Positions 35,207-42,699 of a stretch of 64,000 bases of DNA are shown here, one piece after another. The notes under the pieces are model-generated. The model was not told the DNA's origin, searched no databases, and saw only the letters and a program-made list of their open reading frames with translations. Source of the DNA: Microbacterium sp. TPD7012 (GTDB lineage: Bacteria; Actinomycetota; Actinomycetes; Actinomycetales; Microbacteriaceae); NCBI RefSeq assembly GCF_003075395.1, contig NZ_QDFV01000001.1, positions 655,543 to 719,542 on the forward strand, in the 5' to 3' direction. Numbering within the stretch: the stretch's first letter is position 1; every line of letters starts with the position of its first letter. Made by a program: the position numbers and the translations under genes.

Positions 35207-35226
35207 GCCGGCATGAGTTGGCCGGC
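35207..35226 (+). terminator. Weak hairpin after hemL
   Basis: GCCGGC at 35207-35212 pairs with GCCGGC at 35221-35226 around an eight-base loop, with no T run. A terminator here is plausible but not strong. Confidence 0.3.
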
Positions 35227-35265
35227 AGGAGCGGGCCAGGAGGAGCTGGTCGGGGGATTCGCCGC

Positions 35266-36711
35266 TCAGACGAACATGACGCGTCGCGGTGCCATGTCGG
35301 TGTAGGTGCGCCCGAGCGGACTCGTCCACTCGATGTCTCCGCCGGGAAGCTGTCGCGCGGTCCACCGATATCGATCGTCTATGTCGGGATGCTTGAGCGC
35401 GTGGTGCCCCAGACACAAGTGGGAGAGGTTGTCGTTCGCCGTCGGCCCGCCTCTGGCGTGGTCGTGGTTGTGATCGATCTGGCAGCGCTGCGCCGGCATC
35501 CGACAGCCGGGGAACCGGCAGTGCTGGTCTCGCGCCCGCAGATGCCGACGCATCGCCTCGGTCGGCGAGTACGCGTCGGTCGCCGTCACCATCCCGGTGC
35601 GGTCGAGGAACAGGCGGGACCATCCGCCCGCGCGCGCAGCGAGGTCTCGCGCGATGTCGGGGTGCAGCGGACCGAATCCGTCGAACTCCGCCGGACGGTC
35701 ATCGGCTCCGGCGAGGGTGGAGGCCGCGATGGTGACCTGGATCTGGGCGTGGATTCCATCGAGCCCTGTGCCGCTGGCTGCGACAGGATCGCTCGCGAGC
35801 AGCAGGTCCGTGAGCAGATCGGCGCGCACCTGATCGAGTGTGCGGTCGTCGGCCGGCACGTGCTCGATCCACGGGTCGGTCGTGTAGGTGTCTCCGCTGA
35901 CGATGGAGTGCGCGTCGAGCGGGTCGTGATCGATGCGGTGTTCGTTGAGCGCAGGATCGTCCCGGTGCGGATCGTCGGCGGCGAGATCGCGCACGAACAC
36001 GGCGTCGTCTCCGGAGTCGAGCGCGTCGGAGGAGAGGACAGGATCCTGCTCGTCGCGGGTGGTGATCACCTGCCGAGCGAGCCGCGTCAGCCGATCGAGG
36101 ATCGCCGCGGCGAGATGCTCGGGCAGCACCACTTGGAGCAGTGCGAGGCCGTCGTCGAGCGAGCGCATCGTCACCGCGCGCTCGCCGCGCGCGCGTCGGT
36201 GACGCTCGACCAGGGTCTCTCCGGCCAGCGACGCGGCGATCTGCCGCACCATGGCCCGCGTGCGGCCGGGGGAGTCGTGTTCGGCGATCTCGAGGGCCGC
36301 GGCGTCGTAGAGACCCAGCGTCTCGGCATCCACCCGCCCCTCCCGCACGGCCAGTCGCACGATCATTCCCGCACGGACGATCTCGCGCACGTGGGCGGCC
36401 GTGATGTCTCCCCGCCGGAAGGACTCCTGCACAGCCGGATGCTCGGAGTCGAGCAGGCAGGCATCCGAGAACGCGTACTCGACGCTGCCTCGGGCCAGGC
36501 GTCCCGCCGCGGAGTACTCCGCGATCATGGAGCGGTGGATCGCGTCGCGGTGGTGCGGATGATCCTTCACATCTTGGTCGAGGATGCGCATCCGGTCGGC
36601 GAGGAACGAGGCCGCCTCGGCCTCGTTCATGGCGATCTGCCGGCGCTTCTCCACCCATGCGTCGAGCAACCGCTGACGCTGCTCGATGTCGCTTGTCGGA
36701 GAGGAGTTCAT
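35266..36711 (-). CDS. DUF222/13E12-repeat HNH endonuclease-like protein
   Basis: A 481-residue protein of the DUF222-HNH group (13E12 repeat family). The N-terminal 330 residues are the helical DUF222 domain. The C-terminal HNH motif is read in HLRARDQHCRFPGCRMPAQRCQIDHNHDHARGG and LSHLCLGHHALKH, with the Cys pair, the IDHNHDHARGG core and the final His. It would bind and perhaps nick DNA; function is unproven for the family. Upstream lies a LexA-type palindrome overlapping a perfect TATACT -10 box six bases before the ATG, so it is probably induced by DNA damage. Confidence 0.88.
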   Translation of the reverse strand: MNSSPTSDIEQRQRLLDAWVEKRRQIAMNEAEAASFLADRMRILDQDVKDHPHHRDAIHRSMIAEYSAAGRLARGSVEYAFSDACLLDSEHPAVQESFRRGDITAAHVREIVRAGMIVRLAVREGRVDAETLGLYDAAALEIAEHDSPGRTRAMVRQIAASLAGETLVERHRRARGERAVTMRSLDDGLALLQVVLPEHLAAAILDRLTRLARQVITTRDEQDPVLSSDALDSGDDAVFVRDLAADDPHRDDPALNEHRIDHDPLDAHSIVSGDTYTTDPWIEHVPADDRTLDQVRADLLTDLLLASDPVAASGTGLDGIHAQIQVTIAASTLAGADDRPAEFDGFGPLHPDIARDLAARAGGWSRLFLDRTGMVTATDAYSPTEAMRRHLRARDQHCRFPGCRMPAQRCQIDHNHDHARGGPTANDNLSHLCLGHHALKHPDIDDRYRWTARQLPGGDIEWTSPLGRTYTDMAPRRVMFV

Positions 36712-36717
36712 GCCTCT

Positions 36718-36723
36718 AGTATA
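36718..36723 (-). promoter_or_regulatory. -10 box TATACT of the DUF222-HNH gene, leaderless
   Basis: TATACT on the minus strand, six bases before the ATG at 36711. Its last two plus-strand bases overlap the LexA-type box. Confidence 0.6.
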
Positions 36724-36737
36724 GAACATATGTTCGA
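36722..36737. promoter_or_regulatory. LexA-type SOS box over the DUF222-HNH promoter
   Basis: TAGAACATATGTTCGA on the plus strand has a perfect 12-base palindrome core GAACATATGTTC (36724-36735). It fits the actinobacterial SOS box CGAAC-N4-GTTCG in all but one outer position. Mycobacterial 13E12 genes are reported LexA targets, which supports the call. Confidence 0.7.
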
Positions 36738-36833
36738 AAGTGCAAGAGGTGATTCGGGGCGACTGGTGCGATCCCACAACGGATCGTTGCGTTCCTGTGA
36801 GCAACTTCCAGACAACTGGGAGGGCCGCGCTGG

Positions 36834-36839
36834 CAGACT
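36834..36839 (+). promoter_or_regulatory. -10-like box CAGACT before the 36846 gene
   Basis: CAGACT ends six bases before the ATG at 36846. Confidence 0.4.
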
Positions 36840-36845
36840 GGGGTC

Positions 36846-37295
36846 ATGGTGACGTTGCTGCTGGACCAGACGCAACTGGAGGTCGTGCTCTCGCCGATCG
36901 AGCGTGCCGCCACCTTCCACCGGAGCAACCTCCGCGTCGTCCGCGACACCATCACCAAGGTGCAGCTCACGGAAGACGCCTGGACCTGGCTGCGCGGAGT
37001 GCCGAACCCCGGAACCCACATCCCCGGCGTGCTCGCCGCCGGCAGCTGGAAGGCTGCGGGCAGCCTCGACTTCGTGCTCATCCGTCGTCGTCGACCCGGT
37101 GTCGTGATCGACCTCGAGGGTGACGAGCAGTACCGTCGGCTGATCCTGAGCACGCGTCACGGTCTCGCGCTCACGCAGGCGCTCCGTCTCGACGTCTCGA
37201 CCGAACCCGCAGACGTGGAGGAGATCGTCGCGACCGCGCCGACCCCCGTCTCGAAGGGCAGCCGCCGACCGGTCATCCGTCCGCGACCCGCCTGA
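36846..37295 (+). CDS. Conserved actinobacterial protein of unknown function
   Basis: A 149-residue soluble protein. It has mixed beta strands (VTLLLDQTQLEVVLS, SLDFVLIRRRRPGVVIDLEGD) and a short helix, ending in a proline/arginine-rich tail. The pattern is reminiscent of bacterial PH-like folds, but I cannot assign it. GC-rich third positions and its own CAGACT-N6-ATG arrangement support it as a real gene. It ends at a strong hairpin. Confidence 0.75.
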   Translation: MVTLLLDQTQLEVVLSPIERAATFHRSNLRVVRDTITKVQLTEDAWTWLRGVPNPGTHIPGVLAAGSWKAAGSLDFVLIRRRRPGVVIDLEGDEQYRRLILSTRHGLALTQALRLDVSTEPADVEEIVATAPTPVSKGSRRPVIRPRPA

Positions 37296-37308
37296 CCCGC
37301 CCGTTCAT

Positions 37309-37350
37309 CGAGAAAGCCCTCCGCACCTTTCGGCGCGGAGGGCTTTCTCG
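37309..37350. terminator. Bidirectional terminator, perfect 16-bp stem
   Basis: CGAGAAAGCCCTCCGC at 37309-37324 pairs exactly with 37335-37350 around a ten-base loop. It separates the 36846 gene from the convergent ABC ATPase gene. Confidence 0.8.
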
Positions 37351-37365
37351 TGTCAGCGGGCGGTC

Positions 37366-39567
37366 TCAGCCGTGATGGTGCTCGGAGTTCTCGTCGCCGT
37401 GGTGCTCGTGATGCTCATGGTGCTCGCCCTGCTCTCCCTGCTCACCGTGCTCGCCGTTGTCCTCGGAGCCCTCGGAGCTCTCGGAGCCCTCGGAGCTCTC
37501 GGAGCTCTCGGAGCCCTCGGAGTGCTCGGCGTTCTCGTCGTGGTTCTCGGAGCCGTCCGAGTCCCCGGCGTCCTCGTCGTGGGTCTCGCCCTGCTCCCCG
37601 GCATCCGCTTCGCTGTCGGGGGCCGGCTCGCCCGCGAGCGGGACGGTGTCGATCACACCCGTGGACGCGACCGCCCAGTGCGTTCCCTCGTCGGAGGACG
37701 CATCCTGCGGATAGTCCTTCGGCTCGTCCTCGTAGTACGCACGTGCGGCAGCCGCGAGCATGGAGCTGACGGCAGCCGATCGGGGGTCGTCGTCGTCCGT
37801 GGAGTCGGAGTCGGGGGCCTCAGCGGCGTCGGGCTGCGCCTCGTCCTGCGCGGACACGGCGTCCGCGTTCACGGACTCATCGTCCGACTCGGCTTCGCTG
37901 TCCGCGTCCGTCGCGTCGGAGGCGGCGTCGGTCGCCTCGGAAGCGACGTCGGCCGAGTCGGACGCCTCGTCCGCCGTGTCATCCGTCGCGCCGAGCTCCG
38001 TGAAGAACTCGACGCCGGCGTGCGCGTCGTCGCCCGGCTGGTCCGTGCCGTCCTGTGCCGCGTCGTCGGATTCCGTCGCCTCGGATGCGGTGGGAGCCGA
38101 CGTGCCGAACAGGATCTCGTCGAAGGAGCGCGTCGGCGCGGCATCCTCCTCGGATGCGCCATCGTGAGACGCATCGTCCTGAGGTGCATCGTCCTGAGGT
38201 GCATCGTCCTGAGGTGCATCGTCGGACGTAGCGTCGTCAGCATCGTGCTGCTCGACCGTGCTGTCCTCGACCGTGCTGTTCTCGGCCGAGGTCTCCTCAA
38301 CGGAGCTCTCCTCGACGGAGCTCTCCTCGACGGAGCTCTCCTCGACGGAGCTCTCCTCGACGGCGAAACCCGCATCGGCCGCGTCGTCGGCGACGAGCGC
38401 TTCGGCAGCACTCTCCTCGACCGCAGCCTCCGAATCCTCCGCAGCCTCCGCAGCCTCCGCAGCCTCCGAATCCTCAGCTGCCTCCGAAACCTCCGCAGCC
38501 TCCGAAGCCTCGTCCTCGGCCACCGTCGCTTCGGGAGCATCACCGAGAGCAGCGACACCCGCGACACCGGCAACCCCCGCCGCGACAGCGCCGGCGGCGA
38601 TTCCTGCGCCGGGTGCCTCCGCGCTCTGAGGGGCGACGAGCTGCGGCGCGGCGGCCTCGGCGCGCGGGCTGAACTTCCCGCCGCGCACATGCTCGATGAA
38701 GACGTCTTCCAGGGTCGGGCCGCGCTGCACGAGCGTGCTCAGCGCGATCCCCGCGTCCGCGGCGACGGCGCCGACGGTACCGGCGTCTCCTCCGCGCACG
38801 GTGAGTCCGGAGCGCAGCACCTCGACGTCGAATCCCGCACCGGACAGGGCCGCCGTGAGGGCGGCGCGATCGGCGGCGTCCACGACCACCGAGCCGTTCT
38901 TCGGGTCGGCGAGCGTCTCGATGCCGCTGGCCAGCACCAGCTGACCCTTCGACAGGACGAGCACGTTGTCGGCGACCTGCTCGACCTCGCTGAGGAGGTG
39001 CGACGAGACGAGCACCGTGCGGCCCTCGTCGGCCAGGCGTCGCATCAAGAGGCGCATCCAGCGGATGCCCTCGGGGTCGAGACCGTTCGCGGGCTCGTCG
39101 AAGACGAGGGCCCCAGGGTCGCCCAGGAGGGCGTTCGCGATGCTCAGCCGCTGGCGCATGCCGAGCGAGAATCCGCCGATGCGGGAATCGCCTTCGCCCT
39201 CGAGACCCACCATCGCGAGGACCTCGTCGACGCGCGCGAGCGGGATGCCGTTCGCCTTCGCGGCGATGGTCAGCTGCCGGCTCGCGGTCCGGCGCGGACG
39301 GTAGACCGTCTCCTCGAGCACGGAGCCGATCGTGCGCAGCGGCTGACGCAGCTCCGCGAAGGCGGTCCCGCCGATCGTGGCGGTGCCGGAGGTGGCTCGG
39401 ATCTGACCGAGCAGAATACGAAGAGTGGTGGTCTTGCCTGCCCCGTTCGGGCCGAGGAAGGCGGTGACGGCGCCGGGCTCGACTCGTGCCGAGAAATCGG
39501 AGACAGCGGTCACCTCATTGAAGCGCTTCGTCACATTCGTGAACTCGAGCACCTGTCCGTCGGGCAT
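37366..39567 (-). CDS. ABC-2-type ATPase with a long acidic disordered C-terminal tail
   Basis: A 733-residue protein. Residues 1-300 are a normal ABC ATPase of the drug/antibiotic export (CcmA-like) kind: Walker A GPNGAGKTT (39-47), signature FSLGMRQRLS (133-142), Walker B ALVFDEP (153-159), H-loop SSH (188-190). A Pro/Ala/Gly linker (300-345) is followed by about 390 residues of low-complexity acidic sequence with tandem EESSV, DDAPQ and SEAAE units, and a His-rich end (EHHEHHEHHG). The relatives I know stop near residue 300-320. No permease lies beside it; a terminator follows directly. The start is fixed by MPDGQVLEF and ends 110 bases from the divergent gene. Confidence 0.88.
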   Translation of the reverse strand: MPDGQVLEFTNVTKRFNEVTAVSDFSARVEPGAVTAFLGPNGAGKTTTLRILLGQIRATSGTATIGGTAFAELRQPLRTIGSVLEETVYRPRRTASRQLTIAAKANGIPLARVDEVLAMVGLEGEGDSRIGGFSLGMRQRLSIANALLGDPGALVFDEPANGLDPEGIRWMRLLMRRLADEGRTVLVSSHLLSEVEQVADNVLVLSKGQLVLASGIETLADPKNGSVVVDAADRAALTAALSGAGFDVEVLRSGLTVRGGDAGTVGAVAADAGIALSTLVQRGPTLEDVFIEHVRGGKFSPRAEAAAPQLVAPQSAEAPGAGIAAGAVAAGVAGVAGVAALGDAPEATVAEDEASEAAEVSEAAEDSEAAEAAEAAEDSEAAVEESAAEALVADDAADAGFAVEESSVEESSVEESSVEESSVEETSAENSTVEDSTVEQHDADDATSDDAPQDDAPQDDAPQDDASHDGASEEDAAPTRSFDEILFGTSAPTASEATESDDAAQDGTDQPGDDAHAGVEFFTELGATDDTADEASDSADVASEATDAASDATDADSEAESDDESVNADAVSAQDEAQPDAAEAPDSDSTDDDDPRSAAVSSMLAAAARAYYEDEPKDYPQDASSDEGTHWAVASTGVIDTVPLAGEPAPDSEADAGEQGETHDEDAGDSDGSENHDENAEHSEGSESSESSEGSESSEGSEDNGEHGEQGEQGEHHEHHEHHGDENSEHHHG
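37462..37524 (-). repeat. 9-bp tandem repeats encoding Ser-Glu-Gly/Ser
   Basis: About seven units of the form GCCCTCGGA or GCTCTCGGA in the ATPase tail gene, coding for SEG and SES triplets. Confidence 0.65.
38171..38215 (-). repeat. Three exact 15-bp tandem repeats (DDAPQ)
   Basis: GCATCGTCCTGAGGT repeats at 38171, 38186 and 38201, followed by a partial fourth. Each unit codes for one DDAPQ pentapeptide on the minus strand. Confidence 0.85.
38293..38352 (-). repeat. Four 15-bp tandem repeats (EESSV)
   Basis: CTCCTCGACGGAGCT at 38308, 38323 and 38338, with a one-base variant at 38293 and a partial unit at 38353. Each codes for one EESSV-type pentapeptide. Confidence 0.85.
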
Positions 39568-39664
39568 CCGCGACCTCTCGTTGCAATGAACAGTTCCCCC
39601 TATCCTGCCGGAAAAGCGCCCGGATCGCGTATTTCGTGCGGATTCCGACCCCGCGCCGACGGAG

Positions 39665-39670
39665 TAGCCT
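39665..39670 (+). promoter_or_regulatory. -10 box TAGCCT of the enoyl-CoA hydratase-family gene, leaderless
   Basis: TAGCCT ends seven bases before the GTG at 39678. This decides the start over the longer frame from 39636. Confidence 0.55.
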
Positions 39671-39677
39671 GGCACGC

Positions 39678-40739
39678 GTGACCGACACCATCGCTGCGCC
39701 CCGCGTCCTCGCGAGCAAGGAAGGAGCGCTCGGACGGCTCACCCTCAACCGCCCCGAGGCGATCAACGCCCTCGACCTCGGCATGATCGAGCTGCTCACG
39801 CAGGCTCTCACCGCCTGGATCGACGACACCGACGTGCAGATCGTGCTGATCGACGGCGCCGGGGAGCGGGGGATGTGCGCGGGTGGCGATGTGCGTGCCC
39901 TGCACGGCCAGATCGTCTCCGGTCACGCAGAGCGGACCGCCGAGTTCTTCCGTGCCGAGTACGCGCTGAACGCGCTGATCGCCGAGTACCCGAAGCCCGT
40001 GGTCGCGATCGCGGACGGCATCACGATGGGCGGCGGCATCGGCCTGGCCGGCCACGCCGCGATCCGCATCGTCACCGAGCGGTCGAGGCTGGCGATGCCC
40101 GAGACCCGCATCGGGTTCACTCCCGACGTCGGCGGCACCTGGCTGCTCGGGCGCGCTCCCGGCCGCTTCGGCGAGTACTTCGCGCTCACCGGCTCGACCA
40201 TGGACGGAGCGGATGCCGTGCTGCTCGGCTTCGCCGACCACTTCGTCCCCTCCGACCGGCTCGACGCCCTGCGCGAGGCGCTGGCCTACCGCGCCGACCC
40301 CACGGGGCCGAGTGAGATCGTGCTGCTCTTCGACGAGACGCCCGACCCGTCGCAGCTCCCCGCATCGCGCACATGGATCGACGAGGCGTTCTCCGCGCCG
40401 ACGGTCGTCGAGATCGTCGAGCGTCTGCGGAGTCAGGGGACGACGGATGCCGCCGCCACCGCCGACCTCCTGGAGGAGCTCGCGCCGACCGCGCTCGTCG
40501 TCACCCTCGACGCCGTGCGCGAAGCGCGTGGCTTCCCGAACCTGCGTGCAGCGTTGGAAGGCGAGTACCGCCGTGTGCTGTGGTTCGTGAACGAGCACCC
40601 CGACCTCGTCGAGGGCATCCGCGCGCAGCTCGTCGACAAGGACCGCGATCCGAAGTGGCATCCGCCGACGCTCGCCGAGCTGGCACCGGATGCCGGTGCC
40701 GGCGCGCGCGACTACGCACCGGAGCGTCCGCTCTTCTGA
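39678..40739 (+). CDS. 3-hydroxyisobutyryl-CoA hydrolase-like enoyl-CoA hydratase family protein
   Basis: A 353-residue crotonase-fold protein of the ECH_2 type, the length and C-terminal extension of 3-hydroxyisobutyryl-CoA hydrolases in valine breakdown. Oxyanion-hole segments are GMCAGGDVRALH and ITMGGGIGLAGHA, and the catalytic-loop MPETRIGFTPDVGGTWLLGRAPG is conserved, with Glu and Asp at the acid positions. The C-terminal ECH_2 stretch ALEGEYRRVLWFVNEHPDLVEGIRAQLVDKDRDPKW confirms the subgroup. It is probably transcribed alone. Confidence 0.88.
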   Translation: MTDTIAAPRVLASKEGALGRLTLNRPEAINALDLGMIELLTQALTAWIDDTDVQIVLIDGAGERGMCAGGDVRALHGQIVSGHAERTAEFFRAEYALNALIAEYPKPVVAIADGITMGGGIGLAGHAAIRIVTERSRLAMPETRIGFTPDVGGTWLLGRAPGRFGEYFALTGSTMDGADAVLLGFADHFVPSDRLDALREALAYRADPTGPSEIVLLFDETPDPSQLPASRTWIDEAFSAPTVVEIVERLRSQGTTDAAATADLLEELAPTALVVTLDAVREARGFPNLRAALEGEYRRVLWFVNEHPDLVEGIRAQLVDKDRDPKWHPPTLAELAPDAGAGARDYAPERPLF

Positions 40740-40741
40740 GT

Positions 40742-40756
40742 CTCGCTGTCCGCGAA
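40742..40756. promoter_or_regulatory. Operator-like 15-mer, copy 1
   Basis: CTCGCTGTCCGCGAA matches 13 of 15 bases of the perfect dyad at 40836-40850. It lies 230 bases upstream of the ABC exporter genes. Confidence 0.4.
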
Positions 40757-40768
40757 GAAGAGGTCTCC

Positions 40769-40780
40769 ATTCGCGCGAAT
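40769..40780. promoter_or_regulatory. 12-bp palindrome ATTCGCGCGAAT
   Basis: A perfect palindrome in the gap before the ABC exporter operon, between the two 15-mer sites. Confidence 0.35.
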
Positions 40781-40835
40781 ACACGCCGCCCGTTCTTCGC
40801 CCGGGTTCAGAAACCGCAGGCCGCGGTCGACAAGG

Positions 40836-40850
40836 TTCGCTGTCAGCGAA
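40836..40850. promoter_or_regulatory. Operator-like dyad TTCGCTG-T-CAGCGAA, copy 2
   Basis: A perfect inverted repeat with seven-base arms and a single central base. It lies 24 bases before the leader ORF start, a fitting place for a TetR- or MarR-type repressor. Confidence 0.5.
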
Positions 40851-40873
40851 GGTCCTCCGAAAGGGGGATACGA

Positions 40874-40960
40874 ATGTCCGCGGTTCGTGGCACTCTGTCT
40901 TGTGGCCGGTTGTCGGTCGGCATCCGTCTGCCGAGAAACCTGTCGCTCCATCCTTCCTAG
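40874..40960 (+). CDS. 28-residue leader peptide upstream of the ABC exporter operon
   Basis: A short ORF, MSAVRGTLSCGRLSVGIRLP and eight more residues, ending at TAG 40958-40960. It has an excellent ribosome site (AAAGGGGG) eight bases before its ATG, better than that of the exporter gene itself, whose GTG lies 11 bases after this stop. It is basic and Ser/Leu/Arg-rich with no membrane segment. The layout suggests a translated leader that controls or couples translation of the exporter. It may instead be chance. Confidence 0.5.
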   Translation: MSAVRGTLSCGRLSVGIRLPRNLSLHPS

Positions 40961-40971
40961 AAAGTCCGCCT

Positions 40972-42699
40972 GTGCTGGGAAAAATCCTCGTCCGCTATCT
41001 GTCTCGCTATAGGTGGCTCCTGCTCGGCGTGCTGGTCTTCCAGCTCGCCAGCGCCGCCGCGACCCTCTACCTCCCGCGCCTGAACGCCGACATCATCGAC
41101 AAGGGCGTCGCGCAGGGAGACACCGGCTACATCTGGAGCACCGGGCTGTTCATGCTCGCCGTCTCGCTGGGTCAGATCATCGCCTCGGTCACCGCCACCT
41201 ACTTCGCCGCCCGCGCCGCGATGGGCGCCGGTCGCGACATCCGCGCCGACGTCTTCGGCAAGGTCAGCGGCTTCTCCGAGCGCGAGGTCTCCGTCTTCGG
41301 CGCCGGCTCGCTCATCACGCGCAACACGAACGACGTGCAGCAGGTGCAGATGCTCGCGATGATGGGCGCGACCATGCTCGTCACCGCGCCTCTGCTCGCG
41401 ATCGGCGGCATCATCTTCGCCGTCCAGACCAACGTCGGCCTCAGCTGGCTCATCGCCGTCTCGGTGCCGGCCCTCCTCATCCTCGCGGCCCTGGTCATCG
41501 GGCGCATGGTGCCGCTGTTCCGCAGCTACCAGGGCAAGCTCGACAACGTCAACCGCATCATGCGCGAGCAGCTCACGGGTGTTCGCGTCGTGCGCGCATT
41601 CGTGCGCGAGGGCATCGAAGAGGAGCGCTTCCGCGGTGCCAACACCGACATCATGGTCGTCGGACGCAAGGTCGGCTCGCTGTTCGTGCTGCTGTTCCCG
41701 CTGTTCATGCTGATCCTCAACGTCACCGTCGTCTCGGTCATCTGGTTCGGCGGCATCGAGGTCAACAACGGCACGGTGCAGGTCGGCACGCTCTTCGCCT
41801 TCATGCAGTACATCGGCCAGATCATGGGCGGCGTCATCATGGCCAGCTTCATGGCGATGATGATCCCGCGCGCCGCGGTCTCGGCCGAGCGCATCGGCGA
41901 GGTGCTCGACTCGGAGTCCTCCATGATCCGCCCGGAGAACGGCGTCACCGCGTTCCCCGCACCCGGTGCCGTGGCGTTCGACGACGTCGAGTTCACCTAC
42001 CCCGGCGCCGATGCCCCCGTGCTCTCGGGCATCAGCTTCGGCGCGCAGCCCGGAGAGACGGTCGCGATCGTCGGTTCCACCGGATCGGGCAAGACGACGC
42101 TCGTCTCGCTCATCCCGCGCCTCTTCGACGTCTCGGGAGGAGCCGTGCACGTCGGCGGCACCGATGTGCGCGACGCCGACGTGGAGGCGCTGTGGGACAG
42201 CATCGGCCTCGTGCCGCAGCGTCCGTTCCTCTTCACCGGCACGGTCGCGTCGAACCTGCGCTACGGGCGCGAGGAGGCCACGGACGAAGAGCTCTGGCAC
42301 GCGCTCGAGATCGCGCAGGGCCGCGACTTCGTCGAGGAGATGCCGCAGGGCCTCGAGTCGCGCATCGCGCAGGGCGGCACGAACGTCTCCGGCGGACAGC
42401 GTCAGCGCCTTGCGATCGCCCGCGCGATCGTGCACCAGCCGAAGGTCCTCGTCTTCGACGACTCGTTCTCGGCTCTCGATCTGACCACCGACGCCAGGCT
42501 GAGGCAGGCGCTCTGGCGGGAGCTGCCGCACGTCACGAAGATCGTGGTCGCGCAGCGCGTCTCGTCGATCACGGATGCCGACCGCATCGTCGTCCTCGAA
42601 GGCGGCACCATGGTCGGCGTCGGAACGCATGAGGAACTGCTCGAGACGAGCGAGACCTACCGAGAGATCGTCGAATCGCAGCTGGGGGTGGACGCATGA
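40972..42699 (+). CDS. Heterodimeric ABC exporter, subunit with degenerate catalytic site
   Basis: A 575-residue type IV (MDR-like) exporter half: six membrane helices (residues about 15-310) fused to an ATPase. Walker A GSTGSGKTT spans 368-376 and the signature VSGGQRQR is intact, but Walker B ends VLVFDDSFSALD, with Asp497 where the catalytic Glu should be. This matches the degenerate partner of heterodimers such as TM287/288. It would pair with the next gene product. The start overlap is by GTG; the last four bases overlap the following ATG. Confidence 0.9.
   Translation: MLGKILVRYLSRYRWLLLGVLVFQLASAAATLYLPRLNADIIDKGVAQGDTGYIWSTGLFMLAVSLGQIIASVTATYFAARAAMGAGRDIRADVFGKVSGFSEREVSVFGAGSLITRNTNDVQQVQMLAMMGATMLVTAPLLAIGGIIFAVQTNVGLSWLIAVSVPALLILAALVIGRMVPLFRSYQGKLDNVNRIMREQLTGVRVVRAFVREGIEEERFRGANTDIMVVGRKVGSLFVLLFPLFMLILNVTVVSVIWFGGIEVNNGTVQVGTLFAFMQYIGQIMGGVIMASFMAMMIPRAAVSAERIGEVLDSESSMIRPENGVTAFPAPGAVAFDDVEFTYPGADAPVLSGISFGAQPGETVAIVGSTGSGKTTLVSLIPRLFDVSGGAVHVGGTDVRDADVEALWDSIGLVPQRPFLFTGTVASNLRYGREEATDEELWHALEIAQGRDFVEEMPQGLESRIAQGGTNVSGGQRQRLAIARAIVHQPKVLVFDDSFSALDLTTDARLRQALWRELPHVTKIVVAQRVSSITDADRIVVLEGGTMVGVGTHEELLETSETYREIVESQLGVDA

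Noticed and set aside
35266..36711. HNH gene as a mobile element or homing endonuclease
   Set aside because: There are no flanking repeats, intron or intein. DUF222-HNH genes are typical resident actinobacterial genes, here with a regulated promoter.
38163..38360. Short tandem repeats that could be taken for a CRISPR array
   Set aside because: The units are 15 bp, directly adjacent with no spacers, and code for in-frame pentapeptides.
37372..39681. A 769-codon open frame on the plus strand exactly opposite the acidic-tail ABC ATPase
   Set aside because: It is a mirror of the minus-strand frame, produced by GC-rich third positions and the lack of T-rich codons. It has no recognisable domain, whereas the minus strand has a full set of ABC motifs.
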